From Raphanus sativus (Eukaryota > Streptophyta > Magnoliopsida > Brassicales > Brassicaceae), in assembly GCF_000801105.2 (NCBI RefSeq), contig NC_079514.1, positions 27,924,227 through 27,988,226 on the forward strand: 64,000 bases of DNA, in the 5' to 3' direction. Both the position numbers and the translations under genes were made by a program. Positions 44,842 through 57,000 of this stretch are shown here, piece by piece. Below the pieces are notes generated by a model. The model made no database searches. It was not told the origin of the DNA and saw only the letters and a program-made list of their open reading frames with translations. The number at the start of each line of letters is the position of its first letter. Within the stretch, counting starts at the first letter, position 1.

Positions 44842-46188
44842 TGATGTTAGGAGTTTTGAGGCTCCTAAGTCAAATGATAGTAAAATGGAAGTAATATGTC
44901 GAACCAGTTCTGAGGGATTTCAAGCACTAAGAATGCAAGCACTTACTTAATCTAAATGCAACAATGATTTAAAATGATTTCAGAAACAATGACTAACTAT
45001 GATGACAAGATAGAACTAAGGCGCAGTAAATGGATGACTTTCTTAAATATGATAAAAGAGAACTCATGGGCATGGGAATATGATTTCGGGTGATCAAGTA
45101 TCAAACAAAGACGATAAATGATGAATCAAACAAATGACCTTAAGCCTAAACACGATCCTAAGCAAGCTCTATATCTAGATGAATGCTCATTTGCTAACAC
45201 ATCTCAAACATCAAATCTCTTTGGCTGAATGATATGAAAGCAATCAATAAGAACATGTTTATTAGCTATCCTAACACTCTTAACAACAAATATCTTTGGC
45301 AAGATGCATTAAGAGCCTAGCAGAGTTGTCTCAGACATTTCAACAAACACCTTTCGGGTGGGAAATGTCTAGAGATCAACTTTCGAATGATCAGATCGAA
45401 AGAGGCTGTAAGAACACTCTACTAGCAAGGCTTGAGATTGATCTACACTAAAAACATCCTTGATCTAACCTAATCACCCTAGTCTCCCTAACCCATGAAT
45501 TCAAAAGAGAACTACTCACTAATCTTCATGTTAAACCTTAAACCCATACTGGATTTCAGATTAAACATGTAGATGAACACATGAAATCAATAAGAAATCA
45601 ATAACAAGAGAACAATGAATCCAAAAGATGAACTTTCCAAGAGTATTTTGTGGTTTTCTCTTCAACAAAAGATAATCTGCCCAAAAGTGGCTACAATCAA
45701 TCTTAAACTTAGGTTTTTCAGAGTGCCAAAACGAAATAAGTAATTGCAAATAGGTCCTTGAATTAAAAAGAAATCGAAAATAAGAAACACGCAGGTCGCT
45801 CCAGCACGTCGCTCTGGCCTTGGGAGCGACCTCGGATGGTCGCTGCGAGGGGTCGCTCCGGAGCATTTTCTTCGTCTTCGGGCCGTGTAAAGCCGAGCGA
45901 CTTGGAGTGGTCGCTCTAGCTTTGGTCGTCAAGGTCGCTCCGGCTGGAGCGAGGTCTCACAGCGACCTCTGCAGGTCGCTCCAGGCTCTTCTCGTCCAAT
46001 CATCCTCCTTTTCACATCTTTTGAGCTCCTAATGCATCCTAATGTCTCCAAAAGCTCCATAAGATGCTCCAATACCTGATAAGGACTCATGTATGCAAAA
46101 TGCAACCTAAACATGGCTAGATTCTAACATACATGTTGAAAATGCATGAAAAGGAATGGGTGAAACAATGCAATTATGCAAGACATCA
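44842..46188 (-). repeat. Athila 3' LTR (1347 bp)
   Basis: Bounded by TGATGT at 44842 and ACATCA at 46188, next to the purine tract. Contains a cluster of ggtcgctcc/ggagcgac words at about 45790-45985, which can pair with each other. Nearly the same sequence as 61072-62427. Confidence 0.92.
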
Positions 46189-46203
46189 ACTCCCCCAAAC
46201 TTG
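46189..46203 (-). promoter_or_regulatory. Polypurine tract for plus-strand priming
   Basis: On the minus strand aacaagtttgggggagt directly precedes the LTR start TGATGT, the position expected for the second-strand primer of a retrotransposon. A second copy of aagtttgggggag lies about 1.25 kb upstream near 47440-47453. Confidence 0.8.
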
Positions 46204-47559
46204 TTCTTTTACTTGTCCACAAGTGAACTTTCTAGAACTCATTGAGAAAGAGGATGTGATGGTGGGAGCTCATAGCCAAAAGAAACACACATAGGACTAG
46301 ATTTTACTCAAAGTCCAAAAATAGCACACTCTCTTATTGCACTCTAGCTTCTCAAGGCCTATCCATACTCCTATGCCTCTACACAAGTTACAATGCTCAT
46401 CCATCAACAAGCTCTTTAGACCAACTCTCACATTCATTTATACAACACAAAAGGTGAATACTTGCAAATGGGGACTTGATCTCAATCATTTAGCTTGGTA
46501 AGAGTGAAAATGGTCTAATGTGAAGCAAGAGGGGTTTCAAATGCATCTTTCATGGTCACTAACTCTCAAGAAAAGGAGCAAGAACATTATGCAAAATTTA
46601 TCTAAGAAAAGGAGCAATTCATGCATACAATGACTTGTTCTTATCATTCTACCCTTTTCCTAAATGATTACAAGTTCTACCCTTCTTCTTTTCATCATCT
46701 CAAAACCCAAAGATACCACTTTCATCACTCACCCAATGAACACTCTTCTTTTTCTTATCTTAACCAACTAGGGATATTTTTTTTTTTTACTAAACTCTTT
46801 TTTTTTTCCCTCATTCTTTTCATGTTTCTTTTCTTTTGACTCTTAAGGGGATTCTATTTATACACTCTAAAGTTTTTCTCTTTTTTTTTTATCCCTAGTG
46901 GTTTTCTTTTCTTTTCTCACTTTTTGGTTCATTTCTTTCACCTCTCTCTCACATCCCAATCCCAAGATCAAAAACAAGCTTACAAACCCAACAACCATCC
47001 TAAGTGCTAGCTCAAATGAGGTCCTAGTGCTAGCCAAAGATAAGAACAAACCATTGTCGCTCCTAATACTCTCAAGATTTTGCACATGACAAGCTTTCAC
47101 AAAAAAGCCTCACTCAAGAAAATCAATGATGGCTTCAATGATGGTTTCAAGAACAATGTCAATATCAAGCAAGCAACATGTTTCAAGAAGAGTTTTCAAG
47201 GCTCGAAACATACAAGGCTTTTTCAAGCGCGAAGTGGTGTTCTTTCCAAGGCATTTTAAATCATTGCTCCCAATGCAAGTGAAATGCAACCTATATGCTC
47301 TAGACTCTCCTAAAAGGTGCAAGTGAATGCAGTCTAAATGATTTGTTTTTTTTTTTTTTTTTTTTTTTTTTGAATATGAATAAGAATGCAATGCATGAGA
47401 CTCTTAAACATGAAAGCAAACATGATCAAATACACGGTACCTCCCCCAAACTTAATTCACACAGTCTCTGTGTTGTTAAGTCGAAAGAGATACCCAAAAG
47501 AAATCTAAATGCAAGAAAAAAAAACTGGTATTTACAAGGAAAGAAGTGCGGGTTACCTT
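46204..47559 (-). other. Athila spacer between the env-position ORF and the 3' LTR
   Basis: Non-coding, with several poly-pyrimidine and poly-T runs (near 46770, 46800, 46880 and a 26-base run at about 47346-47371). A second purine tract copy lies at about 47440-47453. No protein-like sequence. Confidence 0.6.
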
Positions 47560-49554
47560 CTATGGGTGGTGAGTGGAGTCAGATGGGCCAGCGCCATCAT
47601 CTGGTGGGAAGTAGGTGTAGTAGCCTCCAGCTGAACTGTAGTCTCCGTACCAGTGCTGACTCTGAACCTCCTCAACCTCTATGTCGTCATCTGAAGATGC
47701 CAAGGATGGAGATTTGTTTCCTGAGGATGAGGGTTCGATGGGAGGGTTCCTGTCTAGGCGCCGCTGCTGTCTCTCAGTGAGGGGGAAGCTGAGGGTAGCA
47801 GGATGAGGTGGACGCCGGGGCTGTGGAGCGTCCGGGAATTCAAAGTCTGCTCTGCTGCATCCTGCTATACCTCCCCTCGTCAGCACATCAGCCATCTTCC
47901 TCAAGATCTTGGATGTGAACTTGGCATGCTGCTTCACCGTCTTGCCAAGCGCCTTGCACTTGGTCTTTAACTTCTCAATTGTCCTGTCCTGAGCCTTGTT
48001 CCATCGCTGCAGCCGACCTATGTGGTCATGAGCATCGCGAAGAGCACCATGTGGAAGAACCCCGTTGTAGGGTGGGAAGGAGTAGCGCGGTTGACCATAT
48101 ACGGGTGGAGAAGCCGCCTCAGCAGGTCTCTCTGGCTCAGTCTCTCTCGACTCCCTAGGTTCCCAAGGTCGACCTAGTTCAACAACGGGATCGAGAGTCT
48201 CGTGTTCCCCAAGGAAGTCTGTCGGGGAAAGGTCAAAGCTGATGACTCCAGGGATGATCAAACTCGTCAGGTCCATGTTCGGGAGTAGTACCTCAGCTTT
48301 CTTTCCGTCCAAGCGATAGTGGTAGACGTAGCTGCCCTGGTACATCCCACTGAAGTAGGTGGCTATCTTCAAGTAGGCTCCATCAATGAGTTTAGGACCA
48401 ACTCCACCCCTTCCTAAGTTGATGTGCTGAGCCTGTAGGAGAGGTGTGATCATCCCTCCAATCCCTATCTTTGGTTCTTTATCCCCTGTGGTCCAAGCCC
48501 AGTCTCTGTTGTGCTCAAGACGACTCACAAAGAATCCTACCATCCCAAATTTGGCGTAGATGTCTGTGCTGGGGAGTGGTAGCTGTCCCGGAGTAGTGTA
48601 GGGACTGATAGCAGGGCAGATAAGGCGGAGATCTTCCTCAGTGACGTTACCATGCTGTTTCCGTGGGTAGAAGAGGTGTACAAGCAGTCGGTGGAGGTAG
48701 CGCACTGTAGGGTGTCGGATGCGAGAGTTCTTGTCAGCGCCGGTCCTGTGGTTGATTCCAGTAATCAATTCCCACAGCTTCTTCGGGAGGCCGTCGCACC
48801 TCGGAAGAGTAGTCTCCTCTGCATCTTGGAAACCCATGACTGTCCCAATGTCTCTGAAGTTCATGTAGTAGACCCTTCCATCGATCTTGAACTTGATTTT
48901 CCCTCATCCCTGCCGAACATGTCTAGAGTCGTGGTAGGTGACTTCCAAAGTGGACAAGAACTGGGAAGTGAGCTCCTTGTAGGTGGGATAAGCCATGGTG
49001 AGAAGTTTTGGCATTTTCAAATGCCCCAACAGTTCCGCCATATCTGAGTCGATCTCTAGTGCCTTCAGTAGCTCAAGGTCAGCAAACCTCACTGCCTGCC
49101 AGCCCATCCTATTCATCAGGTGATCATACAGCTCTTCCGGAGTTGGAATCTTCCCCCTGTCCCTTTCAACAGCAACACCTTTCCCTTTTGTCATCTTTGC
49201 CTTCTTCGCAGGTGCAGGCTCTTCTTCTGACTCCTCTTCACCTTCCTCACTCCCCTCATCAGTGGGAGTTGCAATACTCTTTCCTGCTCTCTTCCCTTGT
49301 TCAGTCGACTTCCTTGCAGCTGAAGTCGTTTCTGTTCTCTTCACTTGCTCAGTGGACTTCCTCGCAGCTGAAGTCGTTTCTGTTCGCTGCGCTTGCTCAG
49401 TGGACTTCCTTGCAGCCTGAGTTCGTTGCCTAGTAGTCCTCTCAGTCCATGTTGCAGCGGTTTCAGCTTCTAGAGACTTTCCTCTTTGAGCCCAATCTTC
49501 CGCATCTCTTGCCTCCTTCTCAGCTGTCAATTGTGCCCTTGTTTTCTTACACAT
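47560..49554 (-). pseudogene. Athila ORF downstream of pol (env-position, ATHILA ORF-1 family)
   Basis: Two stretches in the same frame, 49554-48904 (216 aa) and 48903-47560, are separated only by a TGA at 48904-48906; together about 660 codons. The first part is charged, with repeated RTETTSAARKSTEQ units, an acidic EEGEEESEEE run and a basic KKAKMTKGKG cluster. The second part has the conserved plant-retrotransposon region (PKKLWELITG, RYLHRLLVHLFYPR, a GVGPKLIDGAYLKIA-like stretch). It then has a Pro-rich and coiled region and an acidic C-terminus. Position after integrase is where Athila elements carry an extra ORF of unknown role. I see no convincing signal peptide or membrane anchor, so calling it an envelope is not justified. 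Confidence 0.8.
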
Positions 49555-50749
49555 TGGTACCTGAAAAATTCAAAGCTTGAAAAGGAGTAAGTAAAGGAAG
49601 TGGAAAGGGACAAAGACTTGGCAAAATGAATATGGAAAAACAAGTTAACTCAACAAATGAAACACAATTTAAGCTCAAGTTAACTCAATTTAACCATTTA
49701 GACAAGTTAAACACCAGTTCACCAAGTCACAAGCAAGAAAAATCACAATTCTCATCCAAAAAGATAAGAAAAGAAATACAAGATAGTATAACTTCTCTCC
49801 ATAAAAGGTCTAGGATGAGAAAATTGCTTGAAACAAGTCTCTACACATCACAACACACCAAACTCAAACACAAACACCATCATTTCAGTTCAATTTTGAA
49901 ATCCCCAAATCCATGAACCCTAATTTGGCAAAGTTCAAATTAATCTCGATTCCACCATGAAATCAACAACCCAACTTGATATACATACTTTCCCTAGCCT
50001 ATTTCATCATAATCAAGCAAGGAAAGGACCAAAAATTCGAATTTCAATTTCTAGGGTTCATGGACCTACGAAATTGAATTTAGAAAGTTCATACCTTGCT
50101 CTGGATGAATGTAAATGGCGAGTAGATTATGGGAATGGGGCTACTGGGGCGAAAGGGAGGGTTTAGAAACAAGAATCAATTGATTTGGTGAAGATTTGAG
50201 AAAGTTATGGAGGTTTTGGTGATGAGAGAGTTTGAGAGTGTTTGAGAGTTTGTGAGATGAGAGGAGAGTGGAGAGGGTGAGATCGAGGGTTTTGGGTAGG
50301 TGAGAGGGTCGACCGGTTCGATTTAAATGAGTAAAACCGGTTTAATCGAATCGAACCGGGGTTAGAATTAGAAATCACTTACCTGAACCGGACCTGGAGC
50401 GACTTGGAGTGGTCGCTGTGAGGGGTCGCTCCAGGCCATTTTTTCTTCTCTCCGTCGCGTGTGAGCCGAGCGACTTGGAGTGGTCGCTCCAGGTTTCCTC
50501 ATGAGGGTCGCTCCCATCTGGAGCGACCTAGGCTCGTCGCTCTGATCATGTCGCTCCCAGCTGGAGCGACTGCTCGACCTCGCTCCGGTGTGGTCGCTCC
50601 GACGATGCCCATTTTTGCTCACACCAAGTCGACCCAAAACCTGCATAGAACTTCACTTCCCATTTTTTTTTTTGTTTTATGCAATAAGATGAAAGAAAAA
50701 GAAAATGAAAGTACTAATGCAATATGTACAAAGGATATACATGGGATCG
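49555..50749 (-). other. Athila spacer between nested CACTA and the env-position ORF
   Basis: Mostly non-coding. At 50391-50615 it carries a second cluster of ggtcgctcc/ggagcgac words like those in the LTR. The remaining part is A-rich on the plus strand with no protein-like frame. Confidence 0.6.
50391..50615. repeat. GGTCGCTCC/GGAGCGACC cluster in the Athila interior
   Basis: About ten copies in both orientations, including gagcgacttggagtggtcgct, shared almost word for word with the LTR cluster at 45790-45985. The two orientations can pair to give alternating stems. Confidence 0.8.
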
Positions 50750-52464
50750 CACTACAAGAAATATCGGTATTAGTAGCACATGAAAAACGCTATCGTAGAG
50801 TTTTGGTAGCGTTTTTGTAAACGCTCTGACAGCCGCAGCTATGGTAGACCCCCCTCCTATCATAGCGTATTTCGTATGCTAATAAAATATAGATATATTG
50901 TAGCGTTTATAGTATATTATATTAAACTATTTTAATAGCGCTTTATTTTCGCTACTACATTAATTTCTATGGCATTTTTATTTTGTCATAACTGTAATTT
51001 ATAATGACATATTTTCAGTGCTATGAAAATTAAAATTAAAAAAATATATAAATATATATAAAATAAATTGATTATTATTATTACTAATTTTGAGATTTAA
51101 TTTTGTTTAATATTAAAATTGGTTTACAACTGATAATACTGTATATAGATTAAACCGGTTTATAAATGATTTCGATTTACAATTGATTTTGGTTTAAAAA
51201 TTAAACCAGATTACAAATTTTTTGGTTTACAAATTAACCCAAACCGGGTTTAAAAACTAAATCTAAAAAAAAATTAAACCAAAAAGCTAACTCAAACACA
51301 TTAAACCAAACTTAATTAACCAAAACCTAATTTACCAAAAATGTAAAACCTAAATCTAAACCGTGCCTTCCTTCTTCTTTTTGTGGTTGTTGTACTTTGT
51401 CGTCACCGCCATCTCCATCGCTACAGAGCTCCGACATTGCCGTACCTTCTCCTCCATCAAGTTCCATATAGCAAACCATCACACTCAGCCATCAATGTTG
51501 ACCTTGAAACCATCACCATCAAGCTTTCGTCAGCCTCCTCCACCTTCTCTAACTAAGAACACAAAAACAAATACACAGAGAAAATTGATTACATGAGAAC
51601 AAAAAAACAAAATTAAAACACAGAGAAAGAGAGGGAGAGACCACGAAGAAATCCAGATTCGTAAGGAAAAGACCTTGATAGATTCGTTGACTGGCTTCAG
51701 ATCTCAAATCTTCTCACTTTCCTTCTCTCTTTTCGATTCAAAAAGGACGCTCTTTGTTTCTTGACGGAGTGGTGGTGGTGACGAGCGCCTCGGTGGTGGT
51801 GGTTAGTGGCGAGCACGTCGGTGACTGTAGTGGTGATGAATAGTGCGACAAATCGAAGGGAGTAGTGGTGGTGGTGACGATCTCGTCGGCCCCGAGAAGT
51901 GGAGAAGAGACAGAGAGATTAGACTGAAATAGAAAAAAGAAAAGAAAATGAAAAAAAGGAAGTAGAAGAAAAACACAGTCCATTGGATTAATGCTGATCT
52001 GACGGTTTAGGATCAAAACACGCTGATCCACGCCATAGACAAAATCAACCAATCAGAGAAAAGGACGAGGATAGGAAGAAGAGTCATTTTGGGCCTTTGA
52101 TTTAAATCAATCAATGGCTCCAAAAAAAAACAGTACAAATTATCTTTCTATTTACTTATAGCTATTATAAAAATTATCTAAACTTTAAATAATCTGATAT
52201 AACAATTTAAAATTAAAAATCTGAAATTTTATTTGAATATTTTGGTTGTGTGATTGATTAAAATATCAAAATAATAAAATTAAAATGAGAATATTTCTTT
52301 TATTTTGAATATTGTTGTGTTATTATTTGGTGGTTTAATTTATTTTGTAAATGTATAATTTGAAATTTTATATATAGTTTGGAGTACTATATTTATCTTA
52401 TATGGATTATGATTTGTATAAAATTTAAGATTTGATGTTTTATGATATATGCTATATGTCAATA

Positions 52465-52535
52465 TGAGGTATGGGGTTTAGGGCTTAGGGTATGGGGTTA
52501 GGGCTTAGGGTTTAGGGTTTAGGGTTTAGAGTGTA
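52465..52535. repeat. Short telomere-like tract in the CACTA interior
   Basis: Runs of gggtttagggtttaggg within otherwise AT-rich DNA; repeated in the second copy at about 63885-63950. Confidence 0.75.
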
Positions 52536-54289
52536 GATTTTAGATTTTGTTTTTGATGTTTAGAATTTAAATTAAATATTAGATTTTTTAAAATGATTAA
52601 ACTTTGATTTTAAGTTTTAGATTAAAACTATGTTATGAAAATATATATTAAAGTTTTAAAATTCATGTTTAGGGGTTTAAACCCTATAGTTTATAACCCT
52701 ATAGTTATAACTGAATAAAGTAATACAAATGATGTTACTATATTCATTGATTGAAATAATTGATTTTACTTATTTATATTATTTATTAATAACAATTTTT
52801 AAAAAACAGTTTTGTATTATATCATTAACAATAAATAACATAAAATATAGTTTCATTAACCATTTAAATCAGTAGATTTACATAACCGATGTTAAATATT
52901 AATGAGTAGATTAATTATTATCAGTAAATAAATAACTTAAAATCTGAAAAGATTTTATTCAGAAATTTTATTTAGTATTTATGATATTATTTATGTTTGA
53001 GTTTAGGGTTTAGAGTATTAGATTTAGGGTATTAGATGGATTTGGATTGCATTAATATTTTATATTGAACTGTATTTTAAATGTAAAGTTTAAAGTTTCA
53101 AATTTATATTTTATGATTATATTTAGGGTTTAGGGGTTAAAAATAAATCCAACTAGTCACTTTGTTAAAATTATATATCCCTAAATTTATAAATAGAATT
53201 TATACTTTATTTTTTAAACACAAGTAAATCATAAAATAACATATGCTTTTCCATTAAAGATTCAAAACATACAAAATCAATAAATGAAACACATGAACTC
53301 CATAATGGAACATATAACCATCAAATCTAGTCATAAACAAAACCAAAAAAAAAGTTAAACTAACTCAATGCTAGTAAATAAAGCTTCTCGTTCCTCTGCT
53401 TCTCTTTCTCAAGTGACTACACCAAACTCTCAATTGAAGCAGGCAAAGACAATCTCTCAGCCTACACCAAACAAACCATTCAACACACTTGTGATAAAAT
53501 GTATAAAATCAACCAAAAAGACTCAAAGGAGAAAGCTTTACCCTTTTAGCGTTCAATCTATAATCAATGTGAATCTTCTCACTGTTACAATTATACATCT
53601 AATCATCAGCTTCATCGATTCTCTCCACACCACTCCTCTTCCTCCTCCTCTCCATCGCCGGAAACACACTGTATTCTTCTTCCTAGGTGGGCTCTCTCGA
53701 CGACAGAATACAGTATAATAAGTAGTATTAAGTTACAGAGAGCGAGACAGCTCTACTTCAATCTTCTGGGTAAAACATGTTTCTTTGTCTTAGCCTTTTA
53801 ATGATGAAACACGGATCTCCTCCTGCACCATTTCCCATAAACTAAAAAGGAAATCACAGATAAGCAAACTTCATGTATGATATGCCATAGAACTAGAACA
53901 GAACGTGATTAACTGGATATCAGTCAATGCAGTGTTCACATGAACTACTAACCGAAGGCTTATACAATTTCCCTTGATGCTTTATGTTTCTCTCATCACT
54001 GACCAATACTACTCATTGGTTCCACTTTCATTAACCAAAAATTCAATGGAACTCAAACTAAACTCGCTAATTCTACCAGCCTACAACTTCGATTTCAAAC
54101 AACAACAACAAAAAATCAGAATATGAAAAACAAGAGATTAGGATTAAGAGATAGATTTACATTTTAACACGAGAGGAAATGTATGTCCTCATGTCTGAGC
54201 TTAGGCGTAAACCTCTTCTCTAACCCTCTTCATATCTCTTTCACAATATCAACAAACACAAGTAAGAACCTGAAATCAAAACCAATCAA

Positions 54290-54445
54290 AGTTGGAGAGA
54301 AAGAGAGAGAGAGAGAGAGAGATTACGACATGACTGTGGTGATGGGATAGGAATGAAGAGAGACTCGTGAAAGGGTTGAGTGAAAGGAACATGAGCAGCA
54401 CTCTTAGGATTTGGTCTGTAAAGGGTTGAGTGAAAGGAACTACTT
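54290..54445. repeat. GA microsatellite and 22-bp direct repeat
   Basis: An agagag run at about 54299-54322 is followed by two copies of aaagggttgagtgaaaggaac, at about 54370 and 54421, inside the nested CACTA. No gene is implied. Confidence 0.75.
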
Positions 54446-55350
54446 TGAGAAGGTATGGAGGGTCTTCGACGTGTACAAACCACCCTGATTCAGAATCGTT
54501 CGGACAGCAGCTTTCACACTAGAACCAGCTCCATCTTCAATCTTTCAAGCTTCAACACCTGATGAAAAAACGAAAGCACACACAAGCATTAATCATTGAA
54601 GAAAGGATAAAGGAGGAGTCTTTTTGGCTGAGAATCATATTTGACAGATCGGAAATTTGAAACCCAACAAGGAAGCAGTTATGTCTCATGCATAGAGACG
54701 TACACAGAGAGGAGATGTAGACGGCGGGGCTACAAACATATAGACAGAGAGAAAGAGGTCGAACCATGGTGTGGTGGTGGCAGTGGCGGGATGGCGAGAG
54801 GAGGACTCGTCAAAAGACAGAGAGAAGAGATGTGAGATTGCATTGAACTTTCATTGAGTTCGTCGCATCGAACCCGTCTGATTTCTCGTGATGAAATGTG
54901 GCAGAGGAGAGATGTGAGATTGAAGAAGCCAGAATTGGTGGGTATGAAATTGGCGTTTCACCCACTGGAGCTGGGATCGATTAGGGTTCCAAATCATGGT
55001 GTGATGGTGCCAAGAACAAGGGAGATGATGTTTGATAAAAAAAAAAGTAATAAGAAAAAAAAAGGGAGATGTCGAGAGTTTCAGTGGCGGAAAAATAAAA
55101 TTTTGGCTAAGTGTTTGGCTCTGAAATATTTTTTTAGCTATAATAGTAATTTTTACCTTCCCGCTTATTGAATTTTTTTTCTAGCGTGATTTTAATGCTA
55201 CGATAGAGTTGTACTCTGATTTTGATATTTTTAGTAGCAGTTCGTGAATTCGTGCTACAACGAACTGCTACCGATACCCATATTTCTTGTAGTGACTTCC
55301 TCCCAAGTGAGCTTGTTTTGAGTCGCTAGCTTGACTTTACCTCCTTTGGA

Positions 55351-56769
55351 TTAGGCTGGGGGAGGATCAGAAAGTGGAGTTGAAACTCCATCTTCCTCTG
55401 GTGCATCCTCCATGTAGAGCTTAACCCTCTGCCCATTCACTGTGAAGTAACTTCCATCAGCACTCCATAGAACTATTGCTCCATAAGGTCTGATTTCTTT
55501 GACCTTGAATGGACCGGACCATCTTGACTTGAGCTTTCCTGGGAACAACTTCAGCCTAGAGTTGTAGAGAAGGACTTGGTCTCCCTCTCGGAACTCTCTT
55601 TTCAGAATGTTCTTGTTATGGAAGGCTTTGGTCTTTTCTTTGTAGATCCTTGAATTTTCAAAAGCATCCATCTTTATCTCATCAAGCTCATGTAGCTGGA
55701 AAAGTCTTTTCTCCTTAGCACTCTTGATGTCGAAGTTCAGCAACTTCACTGCCCATAATACCTTGTACTCAAGCTCTACAGGCAGATGACAGGCTTTCCC
55801 ATAGACAAGGTTGAAAGGTGTGGTGCCCAAAGGTGTCTTGTAAGCTGTCCTATAGGCCCAAAGTGCATCATCAAGCTTATTAGACCAATCTTTCCTCGTG
55901 ATCCCCACAATCTTCTCCAGAATGGATTTGATCTCTCTGTTAGAGACCTCAACTTGACCACTTGTCTGAGGATGGTAAGGAGTTGCTACCTTATGCTTCA
56001 CACCATTCTTCCTTAGAAGTCCTTCGAGCAGCTTGTTAATGAAGTGAGAACCCCCATCACTGATCACAACTCTTGGAACTCCAAACCTTGGGAAGATAAT
56101 ACTCTTGAACATGTTGGTCACCACTCTAGCATCATTGGTGGGACTAGCAATAGCTTCCACCCACTTTGAGACATAGTCAACAGCCACAAGAATGTACTTG
56201 TTCCCATATGATGAAGGAAATCGTCCCATAAAGTCAATACCCCACACATCAAAGACCTCAACTTCTAGGATAGGATTTTGAGGCATCTCATTCCTCTTGG
56301 TGATGTTTCCTCTTCTTTGGCATGAATCACACTTGGAGACAAAGTCTTGTGTGTCTTTGAACATGTGTGGCCACCATAATCCAGCTTGTAACACTTTTGC
56401 TACAGTCTTAAAAGTAGCAAAGTGGCCTCCATAGGATGATACATGACATTGTGTGAGGATCCCATCTATCTCTTCATTAGCAACCACTCTCCTATACAGC
56501 TGATCCTTGCAGATAGTGTAGAGATAAGGCTCATCCCAGTAGTACCTCTTCACATCTTTGTAGAACTTCTTCTTGGCATAGCCCACAAGATTCAAAGGTT
56601 CTTTTCCTGTGGCTAGGTAGTTCACCAAATCAGCATACCAAGGTTCCTTCTCTTCAGTTGCCTTCACTTCCTCAAGCTTTCTACCAGTGTCACAAACTGC
56701 CATCACTGCTCCAATAGCCATGATTTGCTCCTCTGGAAGTCCCTCATCAATAGGTACTCCACACTCCAC
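55351..56769 (-). pseudogene. Athila integrase and pol C-terminus
   Basis: A 472-aa open frame holds a complete gypsy integrase. The HHCC zinc finger is at His109, His116, Cys147 and Cys150. The catalytic D,D-35-E is present as Asp179 (WGIDFMG), Asp238 (ISDGG) and Glu274 (GQVEVSN), the last two separated by exactly 35 residues. A C-terminal DNA-binding part follows ([25 protein letters not shown]). It ends with a Pro-rich tail at 55351, just before the nested CACTA. The first residues belong to the RNase H/integrase linker, and the frame is cut off from RT by shifts, so it cannot be made as part of an intact polyprotein. The integrase itself shows no broken catalytic residue. Confidence 0.92.
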
Positions 56770-57000
56770 CTTTCAGCATGGACAAGTGATCAGCTACACC
56801 ATTCTCAACTCCTGGCTTATCTCTGATCTCCAAATCAAACTCCTGAAGCAATAGGATCCACCTCAAAAGTCTTGGTTTTGCATCTTTTTGGCTAGAAGAT
56901 GTCTCAAAGCAGCATGATCAGTGTAGGCGATAACCTTAGATCCCACCAAGTAGCTTCTGAACTTCTCAAAGGCAAAGACAATGGCTAGCATTTCCTTCTA
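56770..57000 (-). pseudogene. Athila RNase H segment, frame-broken
   Basis: Between the RT and integrase frames, translated pieces read [14 protein letters not shown] and, further on, a DLEIR-like part and an [17 protein letters not shown] ending spread over different frames. A stop and at least one shift interrupt it. Order and motifs match gypsy RNase H. Confidence 0.75.

Larger units (their letters stand above)
50750..55294. mobile_element. Non-autonomous CACTA transposon nested in the Athila
   Basis: The left end is CACTACAAGAAATATCGGTA and the right end is the complement of CACTACAAGAAATATGGGTA. Both are followed by subterminal gtagca/tatcgtagc words (50780-50960 and 55195-55280). Length is 4545 bp. 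No transposase domain is recognised in the interior, which holds AT-rich DNA, tttaggg-type repeats (about 52465-52530), and simple GGTGGT and GA repeats. The flanking three bases (tcg and act) do not match, so the usual 3-bp target duplication is missing or mutated. It separates the Athila integrase from its third ORF. Confidence 0.88.

Noticed and set aside
47343..47780. 145-codon frame starting with a Phe run
   Set aside because: The start comes from a poly-T tract, and the frame lies antisense to the Athila third ORF.
48904..49554. Envelope glycoprotein with signal peptide
   Set aside because: The N-terminal half is charged and repetitive with no hydrophobic leader or anchor; only the position resembles env.
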